Shown: positions 10,819 to 23,324, counted from the first letter of the stretch. The stretch is DNA of 64,000 bases from Capitulum mitella (GCA_030062745.1 CP099840.1:12538437-12602436), one strand, 5' to 3'. The notes: generated from the letters alone by a model not told the origin. Program-made: numbers and translations.

Positions 10819-12000
10819 TAAGCCATGGGTTTCAGTATCGTTGTGCTGTTTTGATGCAGATAAGTGGGAATGACACTTGTTGTTCAGAATATTTTTCACG
10901 AATATCGTGATGACACCTTCGATTCACCGTTTCTTGTTCACCATGCCTCGATACCAATAATCTCAGGCTGTTTTTCTGTATGGTAAGTCTCGCCGATTTC
11001 TTAGCTATCTGCTCGTCTATTCAGTGCACCGAAGAGTCATGGTGTCGCCAATATCTCCCGGGACGAAGTAGTTATTAGTTATTCATTTCGTCTATAAAAG
11101 ACGGGACTTAGCTTAACCAAGGTATGTCGATGGCGTTGCGCGGTAGCACATGTTACGGACCTAGACGATGCGCCTATATCTATATGGCTTTATTGTGCAG
11201 GAGTACTTGTCTGCCGGGAGAACTTTTGTTGTGTTATATTTTGGATATTTCATTACTAGAATGTCTTGTGTTCTACGTAGCATGCCGCGTTTTCTGGCAT
11301 TCCAACATCTCAGAGTCATTTTCACGTATATTCTCCGTTTCCATTGATCTCCCCATTCCCCCACCGGCACCATTTTGGGTTGACTGGGAGATGACGACTT
11401 CACGGGGCCGTCCCCCAGTTTGTGACGAAGTGTTCGGGACGAAGTGCTACGCTTCGGGGCTTTACAAGATAGCCAAAGAGAATGCGGACACTCGTCTTCT
11501 GTCACTTCGTGCTATATAAAAACGACGGTAACAGTTCGGACAATCATATAACATAACGCACTGGAAAGTGAAGATGGCAAGCGTTCTCCAGCAGAATGCG
11601 CATGATGTGTTAGAATAACTACTGCACAATATACGTAAGTTGTGTTGTGTGCGGTGAGCGTGTTTTGCTTTTGGTATTGGCTATGAATGCTGATCACAAG
11701 CTGAGCCTGACGAAACAAAATGTAGCGGACTGCGTTGAGTACAGGTGTGGTGAAGCGCGAGTCTGGAATCGACTGGTCACATAAAATAATCTTACTTCAA
11801 GTACTAATGCCATTAACGTTGAGAAGAAATGATGCTCCGATAAAGGCCTCGCTGGTCAATGGTTATGATTCTTTTACGCAGGTAACAAAAATGAATACCA
11901 AATATTCAAGGTATTATACTGCATTACATAAAAACCATTGAAAGTCGCGGCATCCGTTTAGCCATCATGGCACTACGCTGCATTTTACTATGAACTACTA
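10819..12000. other. intergenic with two TATA-like motifs, no gene recognised
   Basis: TATAAAAG at about 11094 and TATATAAAA at about 11513 resemble core promoters, but neither is followed by a recognisable coding region. The short open frames between them match nothing I know. Confidence 0.4.
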
Positions 12001-12190
12001 TCCTCGGCAGCATCGGCCACCTCGACGGTTTCTTTTGGATTTTCCTGTCAGTCGTCCGCCAGCCGGGGCACCGTCTCCATCGAGGGCGGGCCGCGGCGCC
12101 CCAAATCAAACAACCAGATGTTTGAACCGCGCGCGAGGGAAAACACGTTATTGCCTTCGAACACGTCGCTGTTAGGGTTCTACTAGACAT
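12001..12190 (-). other. possible C-terminal coding fragment on the minus strand
   Basis: Read on the minus strand, one frame runs NPNSDVFEGNNVFSLARG, then GSNIWLFDLGRRGPPSMETV, and reaches a TGA after PRLADD. The same frame continues with QENPKETVEVADAAEDSSS to a TAG. Its GC-rich codons and acidic tail resemble coding sequence, but no domain is recognised and no firm acceptor is seen. It could be a terminal exon with an internal stop, a decayed exon, or chance. Confidence 0.2.
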
Positions 12191-13292
12191 CCATCGCTGA
12201 AGCAGAGAACTAGCTGCTGCAGGACCGTGCAACCCATGAGACAAAGCGATACACAGTTTGAGTAGATATATCTGCACTGTAGTTTTAAATCTTATCTCGT
12301 TGCCTTTGGCACAAAGAATGTTTGTTATAAAGCAATTTTGTCAGAGGATGACCACAGCTTTGTTGCTGGACGACGCAAGATGAGCATTGCAGTTGCAGCA
12401 CAACTTTAAGAGAAAGTGTCATGTAGTTAACGTTCTCCTACGAAAAATATTTCGTATCAGGTAAGACTGCTGCCTTTTGAAGGAATACCCACCAGCTTCT
12501 ATTCGCTCAAAGTTTTCATTTAACAGCATGTTTATGACTAATAGCATGCAATAGCATGCAATCTATGGAGAGCATATGGAATAAAACTTCAAAAAATAAC
12601 TATTGCACAGTGCTGCATAGGATATTGACGTCTGGACAGTGGCGGCGGATCGTATTTGATCATGGGGGGAGGGCGAAGCAGAATTTCGAGGCCCCTTGAT
12701 CTTGAGAGGCCCCTTTTCTACGAAGGGCGTCATGCACAAAACAGTCCGTGTTTCACTTAATGGGAGTCGTATTTCGCCTGACCGGGCGGGATCCAATCAT
12801 GATCATGATCATGATCATCATGACTATCCAATCATGCGCTGTGCGAACTCTGGAATTCAGTCGCTAAACTTGGCAGGTAAGGCACAATTTGGTCCCACCG
12901 TGAATTCCTGACGCCCACAGCCAGACAACTGGTCGGAAGCCGAGGCAACTGGTGCGGTGGCAACGGAATCTAAGTCTAATTATCTTACGACTTGATACAA
13001 AAATTAGGGAAATCCTTACATCACCTGAGGGCATAACGCAATGTTCTTGCGTTAACATATAACATATAACATAAAACATAGCGTATATAACATATAACAT
13101 AATACATGACATATAGTATAATATACAACACATAACACAATGATGCGATTTATAAACTAACATTGTACTAACTGGGCCCTAAGAGCCATTGTGTGGAGGA
13201 GTCTTCACGAACCAATACCGTATTGGTCCGTTTTTTAACATTGGCAATGTTAAAAACGGAGGATAACGCAAACAAATCAGCTTTCGCTCTGG
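12191..13292. other. intergenic with simple repeats and palindromes, no gene
   Basis: Contains a CAGTGGCGGCGGATC end-like sequence at 12635 similar to the hAT-like elements (no partner end found), an (ATGATC)n run at about 12795-12823, an AT-rich AACATAT-type repeat at about 13040-13145, and two abutting inverted repeats at 13211-13227 and 13227-13260. No coding region is recognised. Confidence 0.55.
13211..13260. repeat. two abutting inverted repeats
   Basis: ACCAATA-CCG-TATTGGT (13211-13227) abuts a second near-perfect palindrome (13227-13260) with 16-bp arms beginning TCCGTTTTT, one T bulge and a single central base. The arrangement could form paired hairpins or be the remains of transposon ends. 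Confidence 0.7.
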
Positions 13293-13840
13293 GATGGAAG
13301 CCGGGGGCCCCCTAACATGATCAGAACTCTGTCAGAGGCCTGCCGGGTCCATTCCGCGAGGACCCTTAAAACTGTAAGTTCCAGGTCTCTGTGTCACTTG
13401 AGCGTAATTCGCGCAAGGCCCTCTTACGGACGGATGCTGGGGCGCCTCCCGACACCCGGACTAGTTTGGCGAAGACCCCCTGGGTCCAGTCTATGAGGCC
13501 TCTCGAAAAACTGTAGGTTCCCGGGTCCTGTCTTGCTTTTGAGTGATAATCGGTACGAGACACTCTCTTGCACCTAAGTCGTGACCCCCTAACAGGGTCG
13601 AGCCCTGGTTCAGCGCAGGCCACCCGGTCCATTAATTCTGAGGCCCTGAAAATTATGAGTCCTGGTCGCTGGACCACCTTTGAGTATAATCAACACGAGG
13701 CCCTCGATTGGATGGAAGCCGGGCACTCTAGCAGGGTCCGAACTGAGTTTCGGGTTAGGCCAGCCGGGTCCATTTCACGGAAAATTGTAAGTTCGCGGTC
13801 TCTGACCAGTTTTGGGTCTTACCTATTCGAGGCTGTTAAC
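13293..13840. repeat. approximately 139-bp satellite, four diverged copies
   Basis: Copies start near 13293, 13432, 13572 and 13711. Shared landmarks include GATGGAAGCCGGG, a GCCxGCCGGGTCCAxT segment, xxAAAATTGTAAGTTC and a CTTTGAGTxTAAT-type segment. Spacing is about 139 bp. GC-rich, with no consistent reading frame across copies. Confidence 0.8.
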
Positions 13841-16688
13841 GGAAAAAAGCTGAGGTCCCCAACAAAGTAAGAGGTGAAAGAACTCGCCCGTGTTCTTTCG
13901 TGTCTTACTGTCTTTTCTTTTCTTTCTGTCTTTTCCTGTCCGCTACTTCATTGCCTGCATAGTTGCATTTTCTTTCTTTTTTGTTTTTAGTGTGTTCGTC
14001 GCTTTTATCCCCATTTTCAGTTATTTTCAATATCTTACGAGGTCCCCCACGATCATAAACGGGGGAAAAACGTAGTCTTGCCCCAGACCCATCGCAACTG
14101 GGGGGAGGACAGCTTTCCCCCCTGCCCCCCACTTCCGCCGCACTTGCGTATGGATAGCATAAGCCTAAAGGATTTAAAGTTATTTGAGACTTTGTATCCC
14201 GTTAGAGTCACGGACGCACGCAAAACAGAGATTGCTGGACAGCGATCCACCTTTGACCTACGTCGAATAGTGCCGCTTAGTTTACCGTGCTGTTTTCGTC
14301 ATTGGAGGAAACCTGCATATCAATATCAGTTCGATTCGAAGGATATATTTCAGCAACGAACGTTTGCAATGGCCTTAAATAGAGGGCAAACACATGCATG
14401 TTTTCTATGGTGCAAAATGCAGAGACTTTCAAATTTTGCTTCGCCGGCTCCGTTCTGCAGCACGAAAGCAAGGCGTCTGGAAATTTCTTCTCAGCCAATG
14501 TTTGCGCGCTGTGATAATGTTCGATTACGAGAAAAGAGAAAGATATACAGACGTGTATTAATGTTCAAGGAGACGCTAATTCATCCCTCTCAGCGTTTTA
14601 GATTCGCTTATTTAGCTCGCAATTTTTGGTGCAATTTACTCGTGGAGGTTTGATCTTAATGATAAAGATGATAAATGTTGCACAAGTATTCAACGTGATT
14701 TGCATAATTTGTGAACTTAAGAATGATGAAGTAGAAGGGAAAAGAACCGGCGCATAGCCATGCGTTTCTGAAGTGTTCCCACCGATTAATTTTGGAATTT
14801 GCGAGTTCTAGTTAAGAGATAAGCTAGAACTCAATGAACTTCCTCCGTATGTTTCGCCCGCATCATCTCAGCACGTACATTCTCAAGTACATTCTCGGTG
14901 CATGGTGCTCATTTTATATGTTGCATCTTCGAAATCCATCAACATTGCGCCTTTCTAGAAAAAAATGCCATTTTTGCCACGTGTTTGCGATTGGCGTTTT
15001 CAAAGCACTTGTCTGGCTCCAATTGCAAACCATCTGCTTTAATTTTTGGTTTAGGTATGGCAACGCTATAACTGCATATTAATCTTGGGTTCCATTTCAC
15101 TTTCTCAGCTTTTGTCGGCAGTTCGAAGAGCATGTTCAATAGTCTTGCTTAGGATGACAGCGTACGGCTGTGAACGATGATGATCTACAACTGAGTATTT
15201 TGGTACATAATATGAGGCTTTTACTACCTCGTATTATATACTTTGCTTCAATTCACTGTGCACGAATCTCCTTGGCTTATACGGAGTGCATTAATGTATT
15301 AGAAGTTGCCACATCAGGTCTCATGCCATAACCTTTCCATTTTTGAAGTGCAGTGTGCTGCATGGATCGCCGAAACGTTGCAGGCGACATGACTCCGGGG
15401 TACAGATTAAAACGATGGAAATGGGATCCTGGCTCCAACCCAACATCCGCATTGTCAAGGACTACAGAACATGTTTAGTTTTGCTTTATTAACGAATTAG
15501 CTGTGTCGCAAACCTCAAGGGTTAGAGAGAGAGAGAGAGAGAGAGGGGGGGGGAGAGGGAGAGAGAGAAAGATTTTTGGAGCTGGATATATTTATTCATT
15601 TATTTGACAAACTTGTGGCAGCTCTAGTAAAAGAAAAAGGCTAATTAGACCTGCGTAATACCGTAGTAAATAAATAGGATATAAAAAACGCGTCTCGTTG
15701 GCGAACAAGATTAACCTCTGTAAACAGCATCCAGATGGTTATAATCCCAAGCTCTGTTGCAATGGGCGTCATTTGGACAGGTGTCCGGTGCACGGTGCAG
15801 GTAACGCACGGTGTTTATCCCCTAGTTGCTCACGGCTACTATTCAGTATACTAAAAGCAAATTAATTCGGTATTTCACAACATCAGTTGTCAAAAATTGT
15901 CAGGGAGTTCATTCTTTCACGAATCTTGTCTCAGGCTTTCACCCTCGCCGATATTTACACTTTGGTCTTTAGTATACAGTTTTTTTTTAAGAAATCACAA
16001 ACATTGCCAAACTTGACATGGCAGAGCAACGAAGCAAGAACGAGCGCGTATATCTTGGTCTTTTAGGTACACGACCAGTTTGATCCCTTCAGGTCACACA
16101 ATAGCCTTACGGGCGATCTCAAAAGCGATCATGTCAGTCAGTTCTGGCTTTCATTATCTTCTATGAGACGTAACAGAACGAGTACATTTAAGGGGCCCAA
16201 AGCGACTTTTGGGGACGAAGCAGGACTCAAATTATTATTGGTATATAAAATCACCGTTTTCAGTTACATCTTGAACCCTCCGATGTTGATAACAAGTGCA
16301 AATGTAAACTACCTCTATTCATGATTTTGACCTGAGAAAATCTTGACCCAAGTAAAGACGGCAGTGCAGAGGTCACCGACACCTTCGGTTACACACGTTT
16401 AATACCGATTAAGACCTAATATCGTAAGTTGCTTAAGCATCTGCTATACCATGAGAACCGTCGCCGTAACGTTATCTGTTCATAACGTGCCCTCGAGATA
16501 GACGTCAGATGTCAGTGACCCGTCAAGGTAACGACTTCAAATTTTTATCGCTTAATCCGTCCCGACTGGGGGGCAGTTGGCTGCTCCCCCTGAGGTTTTT
16601 CTGGGATTGCGAGAGAACCAACGAATACACAGTCACGAAACTTTGCGTACCTTTTGCTTCATCAATTTTACATCTCGTGTCAAAATTT
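13841..16688. other. intergenic, no gene recognised
   Basis: Mostly featureless AT-leaning sequence. The longest non-repetitive open frame is 14078-14653 (+, 191 codons). It lacks a recognisable domain, signal peptide or coding-like composition, and one of this length is not surprising in 64 kb. A (GA)n run is at 15523-15570. Confidence 0.5.
15523..15570. repeat. (GA)n microsatellite with G run
   Basis: About 20 bp of GA repeats, a nine-base G run, then more GAGAGA. Confidence 0.95.
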
Positions 16689-17024
16689 TGACCTCAGGTC
16701 AGGTCCGATGCCTGACCTAAGTCAGGACAAACAGACCTATGTCCAAAAAAGTTTAGCGCCTTCTAACTTTTTCGTAAAACAAGATATCTCAATAATACTT
16801 TCAGGGATTAACGATCGTGATAAGTGCAACAAATCTGCTATCTGAGATTTTTTGCAATTTTCCGGGTCATTGACCTAAGGTCAAGCCCATTTTTAAGACA
16901 TATGGCCGTTTTTTTCGGAAATTGACGGAATATTTCATAACATTTTTAGTGTGGAGTGAAGCAAACATCTGGTTGCCGTCATTGAGCAAAGTGTCAATGA
17001 CTTCCAGCCATTGACCTAAGGTCA
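16689..17024. promoter_or_regulatory. cluster of everted AGGTCA half-site palindromes
   Basis: TGACCT-N-AGGTCA occurs perfectly three times: 16689-16701 (N=C), 16871-16883 (N=A) and 17012-17024 (N=A, followed by a further GGTCA). A fourth palindrome, CCTGAC-CTAA-GTCAGG, lies at 16711-16726. AGGTCA is the nuclear-receptor core half-site. Because TGACC-rich runs also mark the repeats at 6800-8400, these may instead be fragments of that repeat family. No neighbouring gene is recognised within several kb. Confidence 0.35.
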
Positions 17025-20000
17025 GGTCACGAATAACTGTAATGAGCCAAAATGTGACACCGTTAAAATCGACGATGAATTACTCAAAATGGGTAGAAAA
17101 TGACAGAACTAGCTTGCACAGACGTAAGTAATAACAGGAACTTCAAAAAGTTTGAAAAAGCAGCATATTTTGGAAATAAACAGGTTCTCGCGAATAAAGC
17201 TCCGTCATTTGTGTACATTGGTAACTAATGAATTTTTCCAAAATTTAAGCATGAGAAGCCATCACAAGAACCACAAAGATCAGTAAAATATGCATAAATT
17301 TTCTTTTTTTCGCAAAAATAAAGTAACGTTAAAATTAGTTCCCATCAATTTGTTAATTTGTTAGCGTCGCACGCCTACAGCCAGCGCGTGAATTGCCGTG
17401 TCTTTAATTCAATGTTTCGGCGTATATATTGAACAAATCTGAGAAATTAGATGTGTATCGGCATTTGCGGACCTTTGCTTGTGCGCTGGTGCCTTTACGT
17501 ATGCGTTATTAGTCACAGCCCTTGAGATTCAGGCCATTTCTCGGTCTCATGCAGTCGGCTATGGGAAAACATATGTAGGGCGTAAATTGGCTTACATATT
17601 ACCTAAAACTAAAAATGAGACCAGTTTCGAGCTCTACTCGTCACAAGCTCTCCAACGGTGCGCTTATTTTTATCGTGCGACCAACCGTTCGTGAGTTAGA
17701 TGGGGGGGCGGCCAACTGCCCCGCCCCAGTCGCCCATGTTTGAAACGGACCGACGGTCGTGCGCGGGTTAAAACGATTCAGCACTCACCCGTACAACGTT
17801 TCAGAGCAAACACAGCAGTCTTTCTGGGGCAACTTGCGAAAACCCTGGGGGGAAGGTGTATTCCTCGCACTCTGTGCTGTGTTTTTGTTCTGAACTGTCT
17901 GAACAAGCACATTAGTTAGTTGTTCATTGTCCCCCACACCGAATCGCCTGGTGGTCTGTAGGAAAGGTTTTATTGCCTGCGTTCCTTCCATGAAACCAGA
18001 GCCACCATCTAGTCTTGACCCTACCCCTCCCGCTACCCCATTCCTCAGAGAACACGGATGTGGCGAATCAGAGAGGAAACAAGACGCAGGACGCGGTCCT
18101 ACTTTTCGTCTTTTGACACATTTCGGGAAACAGTTCTGTTTAACGGAAAACTTCGAGCTAATGAGACTCCATTTACTGAAGTTACTCCAGGTAAACCCCA
18201 GTTCCTCTTTAAACAAACTGTGATTACTGAACCCATTTGCACTGAACATAGTGAGGCCAAATTGGCATGCTAAATAGATGGTATCATCATGGTACTATCA
18301 GTGCCAGTGTGTCCAATGTGTGCATGAAAAGTACAGTGATATGTTGCATGTGGAGGACCATATTTTGATTTGCATCTTTCATTGGTCGGCATTCCAAGAA
18401 CAGTTTGACACCAAGTGATTGAGAAGAAAGCCATTTTCCGACGTAGAGATGACAGGAAAAAGTTTCGATTATATTGGTAAAGAATTACATTGAATGCAAT
18501 GCACTGTCTGAATAGCGTAAAGTATCGAGCGGGGACATTCCCCCTTCCCCTCTTCCTTTCTTTGTACCACTTTTTTGGTACAGTTTTGCTTTTTTACCAT
18601 ACAAAGTGCCCCAATAATGCCAAAAGCTCCTATTGGGGGGGGGGGGGGCTGCACTTGCTCAATTATAGCGTCTGCATTGTAAAAATGCGGTCTGTAAACC
18701 AGCGTTCTTCCTCCTGTCGAAAATCCTTCGCGACACCCCCGACTGGAGTGCTTTTTCAGAGCCCGGTTAAACGCGCTGCCAGTGAAGTACCTGACGAACT
18801 AGCCCGGACCGTGACAAAAGGCAAGGCAAACACACAAAGCACCCGCTCTGTGCTCGGCGGCCGGTTTGAGTTCTACCGAGGCGCAAGCTGTCCTAATCTC
18901 AGAAAACCTTCCAATCTATGCCGACCGCAACATGAAACCAGCTGTCTCCAGCTGTAGCCAGCAGATACTCTGGCGCTGTGTTTGTGAGGACGTCACGGGG
19001 TCGGCCCGGCGGCGCTTAGGTCGAGCTGCTCGCAGGTCATTTGCTATTTTTGTCGAATGTCTTTGTCGTGTTCCACATGGGGCGCGTTATCTGCTAAAAG
19101 CTGCACGCGTTTGTGTGGACCTGTCATGATGCAAGTCCTGAATACTTATTCTCGGATGGATTCTAGCCCGATAGATAATTATATTCATGTACCAGACGCT
19201 GTAAGACTAAGTATAAAGAAGCTGTAAGACTATTACGTCAGTTTCCAGAGGTGCATGCTGATAACGCCGGCAGTGGTTGACAGTTTGACAAAGCCAAACC
19301 GAGAAGATGACAGAAGTGATGGGAACGACACGAACGTCCAATCCACTAAGGCGAACCATCCGATCCCCTAAAGAGGAACGAAAATTACGTAACAGGCTGA
19401 AAGAGGGGTGGATTGGATGATAAAATAAAAACAAGCGTTAGAACTGTGCCGCACTGTTAAGCCCGTGGACACAAAGCAGGAAGAGAATGACATCTACTTC
19501 TTAGCCTGGCAAGCTGGCAAAGAGGACGTCCTCGGAACTTCTCGTGCTAGTCTTAAAAAGCAGCTGTGCATACGCAGTTTCAGGCTGCTTCAGAACCGAG
19601 TCTCTACCCCTAGCGTACGCATTACGGCCACAGCTAATGATAGGTGAAACTAGTGCTGTGTAGAGGTATAAAGAAGCGTGTCTGTCAGCTCCAAAACTAG
19701 GTCCAGTTATGCAGCACGGACAGTCTCTTCGCACGCTTTCACGTGAATGTTTGAGTGTTCAACCTTTAACCCGGTAGTTGCTGGAGCATTTCGCCACCTT
19801 CCACTTAACGTGGCGTGACAGACGCCTCCACTTCCAAATCGGTAATCCCTCAACTTTTCCAAAAAATTAAACATGAAAACGTAGCCGAGAACATTTCTAA
19901 GGCAAACCAAATACATTTCTGAAAAAATCGACACGGTCCGGACACGGTCAGGTTCGGCTCCGGGTCACAGCACCGGCAGGCAACAGCGTTCTCGATGTCT

Positions 20001-21654
20001 TGAGCCACGTTCCCGAGCCTCATTTGCTGGTTACGGACATACCGGCCCTGTGGCAATGCCAGTTCTCGAACGCAGTTTCATTTCTTCAATAGTCGCTCTG
20101 CCTGGACGTGCCGTTCCCTTCGAGTTCGACAGAAGCGCGACGCACGTAAATGGTTGCACCATGTAACGCATGTAAATGGTTGTAAATGGTTGCGCATGGA
20201 TTGCACAACCATCAGGGCCGATTTTTGACAATTCGTAAGGAGGTCGCTATAGTTATCACGACCCATGTCGGCGCTCGGCCAGGTCACTGCAAGGTACCTT
20301 TGAGTGCCTGTCGAGGTAAGACATTGTATGCTTAGTTTTCAGCTTGCTTGTTTCGTGTGCGTGCAGCAGATGAATTCACGCTTGGGTAGGTTTCGGAAGA
20401 GGAACCAAACGTGGCGAATCCCTGCAGAGAAGCTTTCTCCTAGGAGAAAACTTCCTTCGGGGAAAACTTCCACGGAGGAAAGAGAACTCCGATATCCTTG
20501 ACCATATTCCTGAGCTGGTTTTGTATCTGCCATGATTCCTCTCCAAGCGCAAATGTTGGCGTCTGGAATCCAGAAAAAAGCCCCGAGTTCCTCTAGCAGC
20601 CTACTGAGCCGGCATTATTTTTCTTGGTGTTCATTGATGACTTTACAAGAACCACAAAAACGAAAAAAACTCTTTACTGCCCGTTCCCACACAGCATGCA
20701 GAGCATACCGTCATACCCTACGACGAAAATAAAATTAAGTACGGAAAAGAGACCTATTCAAGCGGTGCGAGAAGGATCCTTTTATGGCTGCAAACCAGCC
20801 TCCGAGACTAGAGCGGAACGACGGCCAGTCATGTCCAACAGAGCCCAACACTGCCTCGCGACTGACGAAAAACAGGACTGGTGTGGTGTTGGCTACGGCT
20901 CCTTCGACAGGTACCTGCTAGTCGTTTCAGAGCCATTGGGGTAATTGCGTTTCGTTTGTGTAGGAAAGAGGGGATTTCCGGGGAAGTGGGTCGGGCAAAG
21001 CGGGAACGAGAGGCCAATATACAAAACGAAGGTAACAGAAAAGAAAGCTCTGGTGGCCGACACACGTACTCCGCAACAGCAAAATTGTCACCAGATGGCA
21101 GACCAGTAGCATTGTTGTCAGATGGCACTACCACTGATTCTGCCAGTGACTCTAGCTTAACATGATATATCTAAGAACTTGTCCACTGTGAACGTGCTTA
21201 TATTTACATAACATCTGCTTGATGATTAGTGTTTTGAACAGTCTGGTTAGGAGGTAAAGGGACGTTATCTGAGCGTCCCTACCGTGCTCACTGGGAAAAT
21301 TAATGAAAGCGTCAGGTGTGAATCTGTTGAGGTTTCGTAGGTCAGCTGCGAGGTTTCGGAGGTTTCGGAGGATACTGCGAGAAGTATTCCGGCTCCGGAA
21401 GTTGAGACCACAAACCATTAGTTTTATCTTCGTTTATCATCTTTAAGATATCCATTCATTTCTTATATCGCGACCTTTTATTTACTTTGCACGTCCTGAT
21501 GTAACTTTTTGACAGCCATAGATATGTAACGGGTTGGCACTGGAAAATGACACAATATTTGAAGTCATACTGTGAGCACATTTATTGTCGTATGAACAGT
21601 GAACTCGCCAGAAACGTAGTCATGGATGTTGCAGTCAGTTTTTGCCTAGTGAGA
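17025..21654. other. intergenic, no gene recognised
   Basis: Short open frames only. There is a 13-base G run near 18636 and small GTAAATGGTT repeats near 20147-20195. At about 21510-21575 a sequence resembles part of the transposon inverted repeat that begins at 21655 (ACGGGTTGGCACTGGAAAATGA against ACGGGTGGGCAATGGGAAATGA), so a degraded extra copy may abut it. Confidence 0.5.
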
Positions 21655-21954
21655 TTTTCTTAGCCTGTCATCTTGACTTTCTTGGCCTATCAATCTCAGC
21701 AGATACGTTGCCATAGTTTCCCGAGGCGAGGGATGTGCGAACTTGCTAAGACTCTTGAGGGTATAGATGACATAACGGGTGGGCAATGGGAAATGAGACA
21801 TTTTTTAAATACATATTTTTTGAACATCACAGGTCTCACCATTGGTATTGGGCACATGCATTCTACCCATTATTGGCTTCAGAATCATACAAAAAGCTGT
21901 GAGTAATTGCAGTTTATTTGCAACCATGGAGGCAATATCAAAGCAAGGTGCCCG
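21655..21954. repeat. left inverted repeat of the DD37E element
   Basis: Pairs with 23005-23304. Read on the + strand it carries its own ATG followed by MEAISKQGAR, a copy of the transposase N-terminus, so both ends of the element hold the same start region. Confidence 0.9.
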
Positions 21955-23033
21955 ATTTTTTTTTGCCGAAAGTCATCTCCACCAGCCCTACTTTGTCGGC
22001 AGCGCGCACGCGCACCAGCATTTTGCGCGGCATTTCTGGGTCCAGAGCCGCGACCACCTGGCGTATCCTGAGCTTCAGGGCGAGGTCGGATGTTGCGTAC
22101 CAGCCTCCTCGATACACCGTCTATTTAATGGTACTCCATACGTCCTCAATAGGATGCAGCTGGGGTAGGCAGGGGTATTGGTGTCAGTCGTCACATACGG
22201 CACTCTGACCTCTTCCAACAACTCTAGGGTTTTTTTTAGCATAATGAGCGCTGGCCAAATCTGGCCAGAACAGCGTATCCCTGCCGGGATGGTTCTCATT
22301 CAAAAATGGGATGAGCACATCTCTTATGCAGTTTGCATGGTACACGTTGCCATCAACATTATCCGTATTCGGCATGATGACCGGACGTGTCACCCTCCTT
22401 GGAGAGACGGCGAGGCACACGAGAAGTTTACGAGGAATCTGCTCTCTGGCCTCAGTCACATTTGTGCTGGACAGTCCCCACCAGGTCTAACATAGTATTC
22501 AAGGTTTCCTGGCGCATACCTTTCGTGGTAGGTGAAGTAACTTTCGTCGTCCATGACGATGTCGCATTATTCTCGATTTGACATACATCCGCGCGACAGT
22601 TTCCGGATGAGGGTCTTTTGGGTGGCTTCTCGTTTTTGGGTGACCTGGGGTGCCTTCTTGCCTTTTCGATACTGAAACTTGTTTGCTGCCACAGTTTTCT
22701 CACGTACGATTCCGAGATCCCAAACCTATCAGCCAAAACGCATTGTGACACCTCTCGTCTTCCAAATGCAGCTCGAATCGGCTGGCGCTGTCTTTTGTTT
22801 TGTTTTTTTTTTGTCTTTTGTCTTGTGTTTTGTCTTTTTCGTTGGCTGGTGGTGATTGCCAGCATGATAAGCATTCCCATGACTCTTGAGGGCTGCCAGC
22901 GTTCTGTAAACAGTCGCTCGCAGGATCCCAAAGGGTTCACAATGCCTCCAAATAAATTATTGGGTTGTCCCGGGTTCTCATGGGTAAGTCTTGCGACAAG
23001 CTCGCGGGCACCTTGCTTTGATATTGGCTCCAT
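21938..23033 (-). pseudogene. broken IS630/Tc1/mariner transposase, DD37E signature
   Basis: The start ATG (23033-23031) and MEPISKQGAREL lie inside the right inverted repeat. Next come a low-complexity basic insert and a helix-turn-helix-like segment, SQCVLADRFGISESYVRKLW. The DDE catalytic domain follows: VMDDESYFTYHE (first Asp, about 22545), LFWPDLASAHYAKK (second Asp, about 22265) and PQLHPIEDVWSTIK (Glu, about 22135). Counting across the frames gives 37 residues between the second Asp and the Glu. The frame ends FGKKKSGTLL with a TGA inside the left repeat. Breaks include frame changes near 22480-22540, at the A run near 22235 and near 22167, plus an in-frame TAG near 22120. It is a pseudogene of a plain DNA transposon. 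Confidence 0.85.
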
Positions 23034-23304
23034 GGTTGCAAATAAACTGCAATTCCTCACAACTTTTTGTATGATTCTGAAGCCAACAATGGGTAGAATG
23101 CATGTGCCCAATACCAATGGTGAGATCTGTGATGTTCAAAAAACAGATATTTAAAAAGTGTCTCATTTCCCATTTCCCACCCGTTATGTCATCTGCACCC
23201 TCAAGAGTCTTAGCAAGTTCGCACATCCCTCGCCTCGGGAAACTATGGTAACGTATCTGCTGAGATTGATAGGCCAAGAAAGTCAAGATGACAGGCTAAG
23301 AAAA
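23005..23304. repeat. right inverted repeat of the DD37E element
   Basis: Reverse complement of 21655-21954 with scattered substitutions. It contains the transposase start codon read on the minus strand and presumably the promoter. Confidence 0.9.
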
Positions 23305-23324
23305 CACCGTGTGACACATGGCCA

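Larger units (their letters stand above)
21655..23304 (-). mobile_element. decayed Tc1/mariner-type DD37E transposon
   Basis: A 1,650-bp element bounded by 300-bp inverted repeats (21655-21954 and 23005-23304) that are more than 90% alike by eye. The core holds a broken minus-strand transposase. The outermost matching bases are TTTTCTTAGCCTGTC. No clear TA target duplication is seen at these borders, so the true ends may lie slightly outside. Arms this long are unusual for Tc1/mariner elements, which mostly have ends of tens of bases, though longer-armed families are known. Confidence 0.85.

Noticed and set aside
11094-11525. TATA boxes suggesting an active promoter or a long terminal repeat
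   Set aside because: No repeat partner, target duplication or downstream coding region was seen.
14078-14653. 191-codon + strand open frame
   Set aside because: No recognisable domain or coding-like codon use; a frame of this length is not surprising by chance in 64 kb over six frames.
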